NCBI GenBank assembly: GCA_009391845.1
Contig: QWJG01000006.1
Location: 1 to 52,832 of the forward strand
Source: Chloroflexota bacterium
GTDB taxonomy: Bacteria; Chloroflexota; Dehalococcoidia; UBA2979
Direction of reading: 5' to 3'
Length of the DNA: 52,832 bases
Shown one piece after another: positions 43,331 through 52,408 of the stretch. A program made the translations under genes and the position numbers. Every line of letters begins with the position of its first letter. Position 1 is the stretch's first letter. The notes below the pieces were generated by a model that saw only the letters and a list, made by a program, of their open reading frames with translations, did not search any database and had not been told where the DNA came from.

Positions 43331-43359
43331 AAATTAGCCATCGCCCCATGTAGGGTCAA
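43331..43359 (-). promoter_or_regulatory. Predicted promoter of the bc-complex operon
   Basis: Minus strand: TTGACC (43354-43359), 17-base spacer, TAATTT (43331-43336). It lies 76 bases before the micro-peptide start and after the glycosyltransferase stop, and would drive the whole cytochrome operon. Confidence 0.5.
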
Positions 43360-43417
43360 GGAAACCGTCCCACGAGCGAGTTCTGACAGGTCGCGGTTCG
43401 ATCGCGCGGCCGCTTTG

Positions 43418-44158
43418 TTACGTCAAGTCGTCGGATGCGCGGACCGCTTTGGGGAAGCCGCCACGGCGCAGGCGCCAGAGGCCTTTGAGGTTAGCGACGG
43501 CGGTTCGCCAGACGTTGACCCGGGTGTCGGGGTCGTCGGTCCACTTCACGGGGACTTCGATCAGACGGTAGCCGTTGTGCTGGGCGATCAGCAGCAACTC
43601 GGAGTCAAAGAAGAAGCCGGTGTCTTCGACGACGGGAAGCAGGGCGCGGGCGGCGTCGGTACGGATGCCTTTGAATCCGCACTGGGCGTCGCTGGCGCGA
43701 AGGCCGCCACCCCACCTGAGGATCTGGATGTAGCAACGGGAGATGATTTCGCGCTTCCAGCCGCGGGTGGTCTGGGAGTCGCGATGGAGCCGGGTGCCGT
43801 AGGAGAGGTCGCCCTGGCCGGCGGCGAGTGGGTCGACGAGGGCGGGTAGGTGATTGAGGTCGGTGGAGAGGTCGACGTCCATGTAGGCGCAGACGTCGGC
43901 ATCTGAGGTGATCCAGGCGGTGCGGAGGGCGAGGCCGCGGCCTTTGACGGGAATGTGGAGCGCGACGACGCGACCGGGGTTGGCCGCCTGGAGTTCTTGA
44001 GCGACGGCAAGGGTGCGATCGGTGGAGGCGTTGTCGGCGATGACGACGCGCCACTGGTGTTCGGGGTGCCCGTCGAGGAAGGCGAGGGTTTGTTTGATGC
44101 TGGTCGGGAGGACGTGGGCTTCGTTGTAGCAGGGGATGACGAGGTCGACTGTGGCCAC
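43418..44158 (-). CDS. GT2 family glycosyltransferase, dolichyl/polyprenyl-phosphate sugar synthase-like
   Basis: 246 residues from GTG at 44158, with GGAGG ten bases upstream; a longer start at 44314 would add a Pro/Arg/Thr-rich stretch and lacks a good ribosome site. GT-A fold signs: VDLVIPCYNEAHVLPTSIKQ, VVIADNASTDRTLAVAQEL, MDVDLSTDLNHLPALV (DXD), and DAQCGFKGIRTDAARALLPV. Family members load mannose or glucose onto polyprenyl phosphate. No membrane helices are present, so it lacks the GtrA-like tail. Confidence 0.87.
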   Translation of the reverse strand: MATVDLVIPCYNEAHVLPTSIKQTLAFLDGHPEHQWRVVIADNASTDRTLAVAQELQAANPGRVVALHIPVKGRGLALRTAWITSDADVCAYMDVDLSTDLNHLPALVDPLAAGQGDLSYGTRLHRDSQTTRGWKREIISRCYIQILRWGGGLRASDAQCGFKGIRTDAARALLPVVEDTGFFFDSELLLIAQHNGYRLIEVPVKWTDDPDTRVNVWRTAVANLKGLWRLRRGGFPKAVRASDDLT

Positions 44159-44386
44159 GGGTGCTGGTCCTCCCTGCGGGCCGAGTGGGCGCGCGCTCGT
44201 GGGCGGGGGGTGGGTTTCGACCGGGGTTTCAGTCTCTCGCGTTGCGGGCGGAGTGTCGCGTTTAGGGTGAAGGCGTCGGCTGGTGCGGAGGCTGTTACGT
44301 ACCGCTAGACCCACCTACGACGGAAACGGACCGGGAACAGGCGGTGTCGCGCTGGGATTCGGAACTAGCGGTAGACGGAGCGGGGG

Positions 44387-45964
44387 CTAGTGGCGGAAGT
44401 GGCGGACGCCGGTGGTGACGAGGGAGACGTTGAGGCGGTTGGCGGCGGCGATGGATTCGTCGTCGCGGATTGATCCGCCGGTGTGGGCGACGACGGTGCA
44501 GCCGGCGGCGGCGCAGACCTCCACGGTGTCGGGGAAGGGGATGAGGGCGTCGGTGGCGGCGACGGCGCCGCGGGCGCGTTCGCCGGCTTGTTCGGCGCAG
44601 AGTCTGGCGCTGCCGACGCGGTTGGGCTGGCCGGCGCCCATGCCGATCATGACGCCGTCTTTGACGAAGACCACGGCGTTGGATTTGACGTGCTTGGAGA
44701 CGATCCAGCCGACCCGGAGGTCGCGGTCCTCGGCGGGGGTGAGGGGGCGGTCGCTGACGAGGTCGAAGCGGGTGTCGATGGAGACGTCGCTGTCCTGGAC
44801 GAGGAGGCCGCCGCGGACGGATCGCACTTCGAGGTGGGGGCGGTGGGGGTCGCCGAGCGGGGCGGTGAGGATGCGGAGGTCTTTGGACTTCTTCTTGAGG
44901 TGCTCGAGGGCGTCCGGTTCGTAACCGGGGGCGATGACGATTTCGTAGAACATGCGGGTGTCGGATCCGGGGCTGCGGACGTCGCGGAGCGCGGTGGCGA
45001 AGGCCATGTCGACGACGCGGTTGGTGGCGACGATGCCGCCGTAGGCGGAGACGAAGTCGCCTTCGGCGAGAGCGCGTTCGTAGAGGGCGCTGACGGTGCT
45101 CGAGTCGGCGGAGGTCGCGAAGCAAGCGGGGTTGGTGTGTTTGATGATCGCGACGGCGGGGGTTTCGAAGTCGGCGGCGAGGTTGTAGGCGGCGTCGGCG
45201 TCCAGGAAGTTGACGTAGGACATGGCTTTGCCGTGGTGCTGGCGGAAGCCGCCGATGCCTTCGGCGGGGGCGTGGACGGAGTCGGCGCGGTAGAAGGCGC
45301 CGCGCTGGTGGGGGTTCTCGCCGTAGCGGTTCTGCTGGATGAGCGTGGCGGCGGTGGTGAACTGGGCGGGGAAGGGGTCGTCGTCTTCGCGGAGGTATTC
45401 GGCGACCGCGGTGTCGTAGTGGGCGACGTGCTGGAAGGCTTTCGCGGCGAGGCGACGGCGGAGGTCGAGCGGGACGCCCTCGGGGCCACCGGCAGCGCGG
45501 AGCGCTTCGAGGACGGTCGGGTAGTCATCCGGGCTGACGACGGGGAGCACCCACGGGTGATTCTTGGCGGCGGCGCGGATCATGGTGGGGCCGCCGATGT
45601 CGATTTGTTCGAGTGCTTCGGCGAGATCGACGGTGCGGCCGGTGACCGTCTCGATAAAGGGGTAGAGGTTCCCGGCGACGAGGTCGATGGCGGGGACTTC
45701 GTAGAGGGCGACTTCTGCTTCATCGCCGGCGTGGCCGCGGCGGTAGAGGATGCCGCCGTGGACGGCGGGGTGGAGCGTCTTGACGCGGCCGCCGAGCATT
45801 TCCGGGCTGCCGGTGAGATCGGCGACCTCGGTGATGGGGAGTCCGGCTTCGGCGATCGTGCGGGCGGTGCCGCCGGTGCCGACGAGTTCCCAGCCCATGT
45901 CGTGGAGGCCACGGGCGAAGTCGACGATGTCGCGCTTGTCGTAGACGGCGAGGATGGCGCGCAT
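44387..45964 (-). CDS. purH: Bifunctional AICAR transformylase/IMP cyclohydrolase
   Basis: 525 residues, the usual length. The N-terminal cyclohydrolase domain has AILAVYDKRDIVDFARGLHD, GTGGTARTIAEAGLPITEV and GGRVKTLHPAVHGGIL. The C-terminal transformylase has YGENPHQRGAFY, IKHTNPACFATS (Lys-His pair), and SDALIPFPDTVEVCAAAG-type ending (ATDALIPFPDTVEVCAAAG). It makes the last two steps to IMP. Downstream of purF-purM in the same orientation. AGGAA upstream of ATG. Confidence 0.97.
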   Translation of the reverse strand: MRAILAVYDKRDIVDFARGLHDMGWELVGTGGTARTIAEAGLPITEVADLTGSPEMLGGRVKTLHPAVHGGILYRRGHAGDEAEVALYEVPAIDLVAGNLYPFIETVTGRTVDLAEALEQIDIGGPTMIRAAAKNHPWVLPVVSPDDYPTVLEALRAAGGPEGVPLDLRRRLAAKAFQHVAHYDTAVAEYLREDDDPFPAQFTTAATLIQQNRYGENPHQRGAFYRADSVHAPAEGIGGFRQHHGKAMSYVNFLDADAAYNLAADFETPAVAIIKHTNPACFATSADSSTVSALYERALAEGDFVSAYGGIVATNRVVDMAFATALRDVRSPGSDTRMFYEIVIAPGYEPDALEHLKKKSKDLRILTAPLGDPHRPHLEVRSVRGGLLVQDSDVSIDTRFDLVSDRPLTPAEDRDLRVGWIVSKHVKSNAVVFVKDGVMIGMGAGQPNRVGSARLCAEQAGERARGAVAATDALIPFPDTVEVCAAAGCTVVAHTGGSIRDDESIAAANRLNVSLVTTGVRHFRH

Positions 45965-46029
45965 TGCTGTTCCTGTTCCGTTGCTACCCCTGGCGCGGGC
46001 GGTCCGCGGGTGCGTCCGGCGGGGTGGCG

Positions 46030-47103
46030 CTAGGCGGGAAGCCCGGCGACAGGGGGAGCACCCGGGGCACGCTGGACGATCTCACCGATGCGCCAGGCCT
46101 GGGGCTGATCGGCGATGAGGCTGCTGGCCGCGGCCTGGTCCATGGCAACGATGATGCCGGCGCCCATGTTGAAGGCGCGGTACATCTCGCCATCCTCGAT
46201 GCCGCCGGTGCGTTGGATGAGCTGGAAGATCGCGGGGATCTCCCACGAGCTGGCGTCGATGCGGGCGCCGAGGTGTTCGGCGGGGCCGGTGAAGAGGCGA
46301 GAGAGGTTGCCGGGGATGCCACCACCCGTGATGTGGGCGATGCCGTGGAGGGCGCCGAGGTGGGGCTCCAGCTCGGTGACGAAGGAGGGGTGAATGGCGA
46401 GTAGGGCGTCGCCCAGGGTGCCGCCCAGCTCCTCGTAGGTGGTCTCGAGCGCCGCGCGATCGTGGTCAGCGCCGAGGCCCTTGCCGATGGCCCAGATTTC
46501 GCGGACGAGCGAGTAGCCGTTGGTCTGGAGGCCACCAGAGGGGAGGGCGACGAGGACGTCACCGACGGTGAGGCGAGAGCTCTCGATGGCCTGATCGCGT
46601 TCGACGATGCCGACGATGAAGCCGGCGAGATCGAAGTCGCCGGAGCGATAGACGTCTGGCATGTCGGCGGTCTCGCCGCCGAGGAGGGCGACGTTCTGGG
46701 CGCGGCAGGCTTCGCCGATGCCGCCGACGAGTTCGACACGGCGCTCCTGCGAGAGATCGGCGGTGGCGAGGTAGTCCAGGAAGAAGAGCGGTCGGGCGCC
46801 GGTGGTGAGGATGTCGTTGACGCAGTGATTGACGAGATCGGCGCCGATGGTGTCGAAGCGTTCGAGCGCGGCGGCGATCAGCAGCTTGGTGCCAACGCCG
46901 TCCGCGCTCGCGACCAGCACCGGATCGCGGTAGCCCTCTGGGACGCGAAACAAACCCGCGAACAATCCGACGCCGGACAACACTTCGGGGCGCATGGTGC
47001 GGCGGGCGATGGCCGCGAACTGGCGCACGGTGGCATCGGCAGCGTCGACATCGACGCCAGCGTCGACGTAGCGCAGTGGAGTGGTTTGAGGTGAGTCGGT
47101 CAT
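46030..47103 (-). CDS. purM: Phosphoribosylformylglycinamidine cyclo-ligase (AIR synthase)
   Basis: 357 residues. Motifs include ADGVGTKLLIAAALERFDTI, DLVNHCVNDILTTGARPLFF, ALLGGETADMPDVYRSGDFD and GGGIPGNLSRLF. It closes the imidazole ring of AIR from FGAM. It lies 99 bases after purF and 65 bases before purH, in a purF-purM-purH order. Confidence 0.97.
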   Translation of the reverse strand: MTDSPQTTPLRYVDAGVDVDAADATVRQFAAIARRTMRPEVLSGVGLFAGLFRVPEGYRDPVLVASADGVGTKLLIAAALERFDTIGADLVNHCVNDILTTGARPLFFLDYLATADLSQERRVELVGGIGEACRAQNVALLGGETADMPDVYRSGDFDLAGFIVGIVERDQAIESSRLTVGDVLVALPSGGLQTNGYSLVREIWAIGKGLGADHDRAALETTYEELGGTLGDALLAIHPSFVTELEPHLGALHGIAHITGGGIPGNLSRLFTGPAEHLGARIDASSWEIPAIFQLIQRTGGIEDGEMYRAFNMGAGIIVAMDQAAASSLIADQPQAWRIGEIVQRAPGAPPVAGLPA

Positions 47104-47202
47104 GCCGTCGTCCCGCGGGGAGGGGGCTGTTGCAGGTGCGGAGGGTACGCGTCGATCACGGCTGACGACAGTGGCCGGGGCAGCGGTTGATTGCGAGCGT
47201 GC

Positions 47203-48690
47203 TCAGACCTCGACACGTTCCAACTCGACGCGCTCGATGACGGGGAGGGCGTGTCGATCGCGGGCGATGTCCTCGGCGCTGGCCTCGAGCGCGAACTTGT
47301 CGAGCTGGAGGGGGACTTCACCGGGGTAGTCGCCGGTGAAGCAGGCGGTGCAGTGGGTGCCGACGCCGGTATTGGTGGCTTCGACGGTGGATTCGATGGA
47401 GAGGTACTCGAGCGTGTCCGCGCCGACGTGCTGGCGGATCTCCTCGAGATCGTTGTGCGCGGCGATGAGTTCGCCGCGGGTGGCCATGTCGACCCCGTAG
47501 AAGCAGGGGTGCTTGATCGGCGGGGAGGTGATGCGGAGGTGGATTTCGGCAGCGCCGGCGTCGCGGAGCATCTTGACGACGCGCGGGGTGGTGGTGCCGC
47601 GGACGATTGAGTCATCGACGACGACGAGGCGCTTGCCCTTGATGACTTCCGCGAGCGGATTGAATTTGAGCTGGACGCCCTGTTCGCGCAGGCGCTGGTT
47701 GGGCTGGATGAAGGTCCGTCCAACGTAGCGGTTCTTGATCAGGCCCTCGGCGTACTGGATCCCGGATTCCTGCGAGTAGCCGATCGCGGCGGCGGTGGCG
47801 GAGTCCGGGACACCGATAACGAGATCGGCCTCGACGGGGTGCTGGCGCGCGAGCGCGGCGCCGAGGCGCATGCGCACGGGGTGGAGCAGCTGCCCGCCCA
47901 TGTGGGAGTCAGGACGCGCGAAGTAGATGAATTCGAGGAGGCAGAGGCGCTGTGGGCTGAGGACGGTGAGATCACGCCGACCAACGGGGAACCAGGAGGT
48001 CAGGCCGGTCGCGTCAGCGCGCACGACCTCGCCCGGCTCGACTTCACGCACGAAGCGGGCACCGAGGTGATCAAGCGCGCAGGTTTCGGAGGCGAAGACG
48101 TAGCCGCCGTCCAGTTCGCCGATGCAGAGCGGACGGACGCCCATGGGGTCACGGGCGGCGAAGACACCGTCCGGCGAGAGGATGGTGAGCGAGTAGGCAC
48201 CGCTGGCGCGGCGCATGAGTTGGGCGAAGCGCTGTTCCCAGCTTTCGCCGGAGGCGTTGACGAGGAGGCGCGCGATGACCTCGGTGTCGCTGGAGGCTTC
48301 GAACGCGATGCCCTCGGATTCGAGGCCCTCGCGGAGCAGCTCGGCGTTGACGATGTTGCCGTTGTGGGCGACAGCGAGGGGGCCGTTGGGTCCTTTGACG
48401 AGGAACGGCTGGGCGTTCTCGACCTTGCTGGAACCGCTGGTTGAATAGCGCGTGTGGCCGATGGCGTGGGTGCCCGGAAGACCAGCGAGCGCGCGTTCAT
48501 CGAAGATCTGGGTGACGAGGCCCATTTCGGCAAAGACGCGGATCCGCTCACCGTCGCTGGTGGCGATGCCTGCTGATTCCTGGCCGCGATGTTGGAGGGC
48601 GTGGAGCCCGAAGAAGGTAAGTCTCGCTACGTCCTCGCGCGGGGCGAAGACACCAAACACGCCGCACTTCTCACGAAGGCTATGTGTCAA
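47203..48690 (-). CDS. purF: Amidophosphoribosyltransferase
   Basis: 495 residues from a TTG start; Cys9 in REKCGVFGVF would be the catalytic N-terminal residue after propeptide removal. Glutaminase features: HALQHRGQESAGIAT, GHTRYSTSG, AHNGNIVN. PRTase motif: RLVVVDDSIVRGTTTPRVVK. Cys near TACFTGDYPGEVPLQ are those that bind the [4Fe-4S] cluster in the Bacillus-type enzyme. First committed step of purine synthesis, with an extended -10 element 35 bases upstream. Confidence 0.97.
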   Translation of the reverse strand: MTHSLREKCGVFGVFAPREDVARLTFFGLHALQHRGQESAGIATSDGERIRVFAEMGLVTQIFDERALAGLPGTHAIGHTRYSTSGSSKVENAQPFLVKGPNGPLAVAHNGNIVNAELLREGLESEGIAFEASSDTEVIARLLVNASGESWEQRFAQLMRRASGAYSLTILSPDGVFAARDPMGVRPLCIGELDGGYVFASETCALDHLGARFVREVEPGEVVRADATGLTSWFPVGRRDLTVLSPQRLCLLEFIYFARPDSHMGGQLLHPVRMRLGAALARQHPVEADLVIGVPDSATAAAIGYSQESGIQYAEGLIKNRYVGRTFIQPNQRLREQGVQLKFNPLAEVIKGKRLVVVDDSIVRGTTTPRVVKMLRDAGAAEIHLRITSPPIKHPCFYGVDMATRGELIAAHNDLEEIRQHVGADTLEYLSIESTVEATNTGVGTHCTACFTGDYPGEVPLQLDKFALEASAEDIARDRHALPVIERVELERVEV

Positions 48691-48724
48691 CCGAGCGACT
48701 TTCGAGCTGGCCCGCTAGAGGGAG

Positions 48725-48733
48725 ATTGTATCA
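48725..48733 (-). promoter_or_regulatory. Extended -10 element upstream of purF
   Basis: Minus strand TGATACAAT, a TG-extended -10 with TACAAT, 35 bases before the TTG of purF. The -35 region is poor, as usual for extended -10 promoters. No PurR-type palindrome or purine riboswitch was recognised in the short leader. Confidence 0.5.
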
Positions 48734-48810
48734 CGCGGCTCCGCCGGTTCGAGTCGAATTGAGAAGCTGTGGTTACAGTTTCGGCTCGATCGCCCGGACG
48801 ATGAGCCCGT

Positions 48811-49215
48811 TCAGGCTTCCGCCCGGCCGAGGCGGGCGTGTTCGATCTTGGTGCATTTGTCCATGACGACCTCCAGGCCGGCGGTGCGGGCGAGGGCGGC
48901 GGCTTCCTCATGGACGATCTCGAGCTGCATCCAGACGGCTCTGGCACCGGCGGCGATGGCGTCATCGACGACGGGCGGGACGTCCGCGGAGCGGCGGAAG
49001 ATATCGACGATGTCGACGGATTCCGGGAGGTCACGAACGCTGGCGTAGGCGGGTTGGCCGAGCACTTCGGTCTCGGTGGGGTTGACCATGTAGACGGTGA
49101 AGCCGTGCTCCATGAGATAGCTGGCGACCTCGTTGGAGGGTCGGTCGGGGTTGGAGGAGACGCCGACGACGGCGATGGTGCGGGCGTCCCGCATGAGTTC
49201 GATCGCGCGGTCCAT
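48811..49215 (-). CDS. CoA-binding domain protein (YccU type)
   Basis: 134 residues, a single Rossmann-like CoA-binding domain: TIAVVGVSSNPDRPSNEVAS, YLMEHGFTVYMVNPTETEVL, DLPESVDIVDIFRRSADVPP and VWMQLEIVHEEAAALARTAG then VVMDKCTKIEH. The family occurs as a stand-alone protein of unclear cellular role. It lies 11 bases after a membrane protein gene. Confidence 0.93.
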   Translation of the reverse strand: MDRAIELMRDARTIAVVGVSSNPDRPSNEVASYLMEHGFTVYMVNPTETEVLGQPAYASVRDLPESVDIVDIFRRSADVPPVVDDAIAAGARAVWMQLEIVHEEAAALARTAGLEVVMDKCTKIEHARLGRAEA

Positions 49216-49226
49216 TGGTACCTCCG

Positions 49227-49928
49227 TCAGCGGTGGTCAGGCGATGTTTGGGTGTTGCCGGCATCGTACTCCTCGGAGGTGGTGACCTCCTCCGGGGGAG
49301 CGGCCTCGGGATCCTCGATGCCCTCGAGGTCGCCGAGGCGGACGGTGGCGGCCGACATCTCGCCGAGGGCGGTGGCAAGCGCGTTGGCGCGCTGGCCGGC
49401 CTCGAGGGCGAGCGAGCGGGCGGCGACGACGCTGCCGACGGCGAGTTCGCGGTCGTTGTCTTTGACGAGGACGATCTCCCAGTGCACGACGTCCTGTTCG
49501 ATGCCGGAGGCGAGGACGTCGTCGTAGTCGGTGATGACGGCGAAGTGTTGGATGCGGTTGAAGGGGACGAGTTCGTAGGTGCCGATGCCCATGCCGAGCA
49601 GGCCCTGCTGCCAGCGAGCGGAATATTTGGCGCGTTCCATCAGGAAGCTGGTGCCGGCGACGTTGTTGACGAGGCCGATGACCCCGAGCGGCCCGAGCAC
49701 GATGACGAGCAGGAGCAGGAGGAAGAGGACGAAGAGCGGGAGTGAGTTGATGTAGCGGGCGATGGCGAACACGGCGAGGAGGGTGAGGACGATTTCGATG
49801 AAGGGGCCGACGAGGCCGGTGCGCGCCTGCTTCACGGCGATGACATCCGGGGAGATGCGGGCGATGGCGCGGTGCAGGTGGATCACCGAGGTACCGGCGT
49901 GGGACCGCGACGGATCGGCATCGGTCAA
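49227..49928 (-). CDS. Two-helix membrane protein with cytosolic beta-rich domain
   Basis: 233 residues, not assigned to a known family. Two adjacent membrane helices (about 40-60 and 64-88) are followed by a soluble domain (about 96-200) with alternating short strands (GIGTYELVPFNRIQHFAVIT, HWEIVLVKDNDRELAVGSVV), resembling bacterial PH-like membrane proteins of DUF-type. The tail is acidic. It is divergent from the Trm112-like gene. Confidence 0.75.
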   Translation of the reverse strand: MTDADPSRSHAGTSVIHLHRAIARISPDVIAVKQARTGLVGPFIEIVLTLLAVFAIARYINSLPLFVLFLLLLLVIVLGPLGVIGLVNNVAGTSFLMERAKYSARWQQGLLGMGIGTYELVPFNRIQHFAVITDYDDVLASGIEQDVVHWEIVLVKDNDRELAVGSVVAARSLALEAGQRANALATALGEMSAATVRLGDLEGIEDPEAAPPEEVTTSEEYDAGNTQTSPDHR

Positions 49929-50008
49929 GATGGCACCTCGGGAGGCTGCTGGAGCAGGGCGAGTCTAGCGGCGAGCGCTGGTGGCCTCCAGCGGGCGTTG
50001 GGCGCGCG

Positions 50009-50037
50009 TTGCCCGGCTGGGACCGGCTCCCTATGAT
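50009..50037 (+). promoter_or_regulatory. Predicted promoter of the Trm112-like pair
   Basis: TTGCCC (50009-50014), 17-base spacer, TATGAT (50032-50037), five of six in the -10. It lies 58 bases before the ATG at 50095 and is the only convincing plus-strand promoter in the right half of the window. Confidence 0.55.
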
Positions 50038-50094
50038 CGGCGCCGCCGCGTGTGTCGTTCCACTCAGCGCCGGCGGGAAGCCCGAGGATCCTGA

Positions 50095-50313
50095 ATGCGA
50101 CGCGACCTAATGGACATCCTGGTCTGCCCGGTGACGAAGAGCGCACTGACGCTGGAGGTGACGCGCGAGGCGGACGGCGAGGTGCTGGAAGGCACGCTGC
50201 GCTGCGCCGAGGGTCACAGCTACCCGATTGCGGACGGGATCCCGAACTTGCTGCCGCCGGATCTGCGCGAGGCGATTGACGGCGCTGCGCCGACGAGCGG
50301 CCACGGTTCCTGA
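50095..50313 (+). CDS. Trm112-like zinc-ribbon protein
   Basis: 72 residues, of the UPF0434/Trm112 family: LMDILVCPVTKSALTLEV (CPxTK), then LRCAEGHSYPIADGIPNLLP. Zinc positions are reduced to single Cys at each knuckle, as in many bacterial members. Trm112 proteins act as partners of methyltransferases; the partner here is unknown. GAGGA six bases before the ATG. The stop overlaps the next ATG (TGATG). Confidence 0.9.
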   Translation: MRRDLMDILVCPVTKSALTLEVTREADGEVLEGTLRCAEGHSYPIADGIPNLLPPDLREAIDGAAPTSGHGS

Positions 50314-50549
50314 TGACGCAAGAGGAAACGCGGCGCGCGGGTCAGGCGCTGATGGGGGCTGCCGGCCTGACGGTGGGTGCGTTCCTGCTGGGGGTCACAA
50401 AGCGATCGTACGTAGTGCTGGCAATCCCAGTGTTCGCGGCGCTGGCGGCGGCCGCCGGGATGGCGTTCTGGGTCGGCTACACGATGGCGACGACGAACTG
50501 GAACGATCCGGACGATTTCGGTGTCGAGGGGTCTTCGACCCCCTCCTGA
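50313..50549 (+). CDS. Small two-helix membrane protein
   Basis: 78 residues, start overlapping the Trm112-like stop. Two hydrophobic segments (about 14-28 and 33-57: YVVLAIPVFAALAAAAGMAF) are joined by a short basic loop KRS. Tail acidic with DDFGVEG. No family is recognised; coupling suggests co-expression with the Trm112-like protein. Confidence 0.65.
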   Translation: MTQEETRRAGQALMGAAGLTVGAFLLGVTKRSYVVLAIPVFAALAAAAGMAFWVGYTMATTNWNDPDDFGVEGSSTPS

Positions 50550-50590
50550 CGCTTCGCGCCTGTTTCAGGTACTAGCGCGCCAGGTATGCG

Positions 50591-51052
50591 TTAGTCCTCG
50601 GGCCACTCGGCGCCTTCGAGTTGAATGACCTCGCCACTGTCGCCCGTGAGATCGGCCAGCGGGATGAGCACGAAGGGGCGCTGGTACATGAGCGGGTGGG
50701 GGACGGTGAGGTCATCGGTCGCGACGATTTCGCCCTCGATGATCAGGATGTCGACGTCGATCGGACGGGCGGTCCAGCGTGGCGCCTGAAAGTCGCGCCC
50801 GGCGTCCGCTTCGATGCGTTTGGCGAGGCGGAGCAGGTCAGCGGGGCTGAGAGCGGACGGGCCGGCGACGACGGCGTTGAGGAACGCGGGCTGATCGGTG
50901 ACGCCCCAGGGTGGGGTTTCGTAGAGGCCGCTGATCGCGTCGATGGCGACGCCGCCACGGCGTAGCGCGGCGACGGCCTCACGCAGGTGGGCGCGTCGGT
51001 CGCCGAGGTTGCTGCCGAGGCCGAAGTAGATCCGGCGCGGGGTTTCAGTCAC
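50591..51052 (-). CDS. folK: 2-amino-4-hydroxy-6-hydroxymethyldihydropteridine diphosphokinase
   Basis: 153 residues, HPPK of folate synthesis. Motifs YFGLGSNLGDRRAHLREAVA, TPPWGVTDQPAFLNAVV, and RWTARPIDVDILIIEG (the metal-binding D-x-D). VPHPLMYQRPFVLIPLAD is the C-terminal family signature. GTG start inside the last 8 bases of folP. Confidence 0.96.
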   Translation of the reverse strand: MTETPRRIYFGLGSNLGDRRAHLREAVAALRRGGVAIDAISGLYETPPWGVTDQPAFLNAVVAGPSALSPADLLRLAKRIEADAGRDFQAPRWTARPIDVDILIIEGEIVATDDLTVPHPLMYQRPFVLIPLADLTGDSGEVIQLEGAEWPED

Positions 51053-51941
51053 CTCGAAGGCTCCGGAACTGCGGTTGGTCGGGTTGATCCGGCGGGGGCC
51101 AGCCGCGGACGACGGCGTCCGCCATACGTACGACCTGCTTCATTTCGGCGACCTCGTGGACACGCACGATATCGACGCCCTGCGCGACAGCGAGGGCGAG
51201 GGTGGCGGCGGTGCCCCACTGGCGCTGGTTGGCGGTGCGATCGAGCACGGTGCCAATGGTGGACTTCCTCGATGTGCCGAGGAGGAGGGGGCGTCCGAGC
51301 GAGCGGAGTTCGCCGAGGCGGCGCAGGAGATCGAGGTTGCGGGCGGGGCCCCAGCCGAAGCCGAAGCCGGGATCGACGATGAGGTTGGCCTCGGAGGCGC
51401 CGGCGCGGAGGGCGAGGTTGAGGCTGACCTCGAGGCCGGCGTGGGTGTCGGCGATGACGTCGCCGCCGAATTCCCGGCCGCGCTGGTTGTGCATGAGGAT
51501 GGCGGGTTTGCCGGAGGCGGCGAGGACGGCGGCGAGATCCGGATCGCCGCGCAGCCCTCGGACGTCGTTGAGGGCGTCGGCGCCGGCGTGGAAGGCGCGT
51601 TCGGCGACAGCGGCTTTGCTGGTGTCGACGGTGACGGGGACGTCGACGAGGCGGCGGACGGCGAGGAGGGAGTGCTCGAGGCGACGCCATTCCTCGGCGG
51701 CGTCGATCGGCTCGTGATCGGGGCGGGTGGATTCGGCGCCGATGTCGACGAGGTCGGCGCCGTCCTCGACGAGGCGAACGGCGAGGGCGCCGGCGCGGGC
51801 GGGATCGAGGATGCCGTCGCCGGAGAAGGAGTCGGGGGTGACGTTGATGATGCCCATGACGTAGGTGCGGGCGCCCCAGATGAAGGTGCGATCGCCGATC
51901 CGGATCGGGGCGGGTTGGGCCTCGGAGGGTGGTGCGGTCAT
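51045..51941 (-). CDS. folP: Dihydropteroate synthase
   Basis: 298 residues, TIM-barrel enzyme joining pABA to pterin pyrophosphate; sulfonamide target. Signatures: MGIINVTPDSFSGDG, VDIGAESTRPDHEP, VDTSKAAVAERAF, IVDPGFGFGWGPARN, GTSRKSTIGTVL, RVHEVAEM. Overlaps folK by 8 bases, giving a folP-folK unit. Confidence 0.96.
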   Translation of the reverse strand: MTAPPSEAQPAPIRIGDRTFIWGARTYVMGIINVTPDSFSGDGILDPARAGALAVRLVEDGADLVDIGAESTRPDHEPIDAAEEWRRLEHSLLAVRRLVDVPVTVDTSKAAVAERAFHAGADALNDVRGLRGDPDLAAVLAASGKPAILMHNQRGREFGGDVIADTHAGLEVSLNLALRAGASEANLIVDPGFGFGWGPARNLDLLRRLGELRSLGRPLLLGTSRKSTIGTVLDRTANQRQWGTAATLALAVAQGVDIVRVHEVAEMKQVVRMADAVVRGWPPPDQPDQPQFRSLRGD

Positions 51942-51997
51942 GGGATCAGGCTACGGCTGAGGGGAGGCGGTGGCGACGGGGTCAGGGAGCGGACGCG

Positions 51998-52408
51998 CTA
52001 AGTGGGGATGTGCGTGGTGGTGAGTTCGAGGAGGAGCTTGCCGTCCTCGCCGGTGACCTGGGTGCGGATGACGGTGACACGGCCGCCGACGCGGACGGGG
52101 CGGGCGGTGGCGGTGACGGTGCCGCCGCGCTGGTTGGAGAGGAAGGTGGCATGGAGGTCGATGCCGGACATGAATTTGCCCTCGTTGGGGCCGCCGTTCT
52201 GGGCGATGTTGGCCATCCTCGTGGCGACGTTGTCGGCGAGGGAGATGAGGGCGCCGCCGTGGATGGCGCCGGTTGGGTTGAGGTGGTGCGGCTGGGTGAC
52301 GAGGCGGGTGACGGACTGCTCGCTGGTGACTTCGCCGGGCTGGAAGCCGAGGAACCTAGCGAAGGGGCTGTCCGGGCCGCCGGGGATCGCGTTGGGATCC
52401 GTGGTCAT
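51998..52408 (-). CDS. Hotdog-fold thioesterase (PaaI/HGG type)
   Basis: 136 residues. The HGG motif is in NPTGAIHGGALISLADNVAT with conserved Asp. Further strands GKFMSGIDLHATFLSNQRGG and VTVIRTQVTGEDGKLLLELT are typical. Such enzymes hydrolyse acyl-CoA or aromatic acyl-CoA. It overlaps the JAMM peptidase stop (ATGA) and precedes folP by 56 bases. Confidence 0.93.
   Translation of the reverse strand: MTTDPNAIPGGPDSPFARFLGFQPGEVTSEQSVTRLVTQPHHLNPTGAIHGGALISLADNVATRMANIAQNGGPNEGKFMSGIDLHATFLSNQRGGTVTATARPVRVGGRVTVIRTQVTGEDGKLLLELTTTHIPT

Noticed and set aside
44159..44314. Upstream extension of the GT2 glycosyltransferase
   Set aside because: The extra ~50 residues are Pro/Thr/Arg-rich and the internal GTG has a much better ribosome site at the start of the catalytic domain.
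44483..46033. Gly/Val/Asp-rich 516-codon plus-strand frame opposite purH
   Set aside because: Glycine-rich sequence arises from complementing C-ending codons of purH; no homology features.
48691..48810. Possible tRNA or riboswitch before purF
   Set aside because: No cloverleaf, CCA end or purine-riboswitch core was found; only an extended -10 element is supported.
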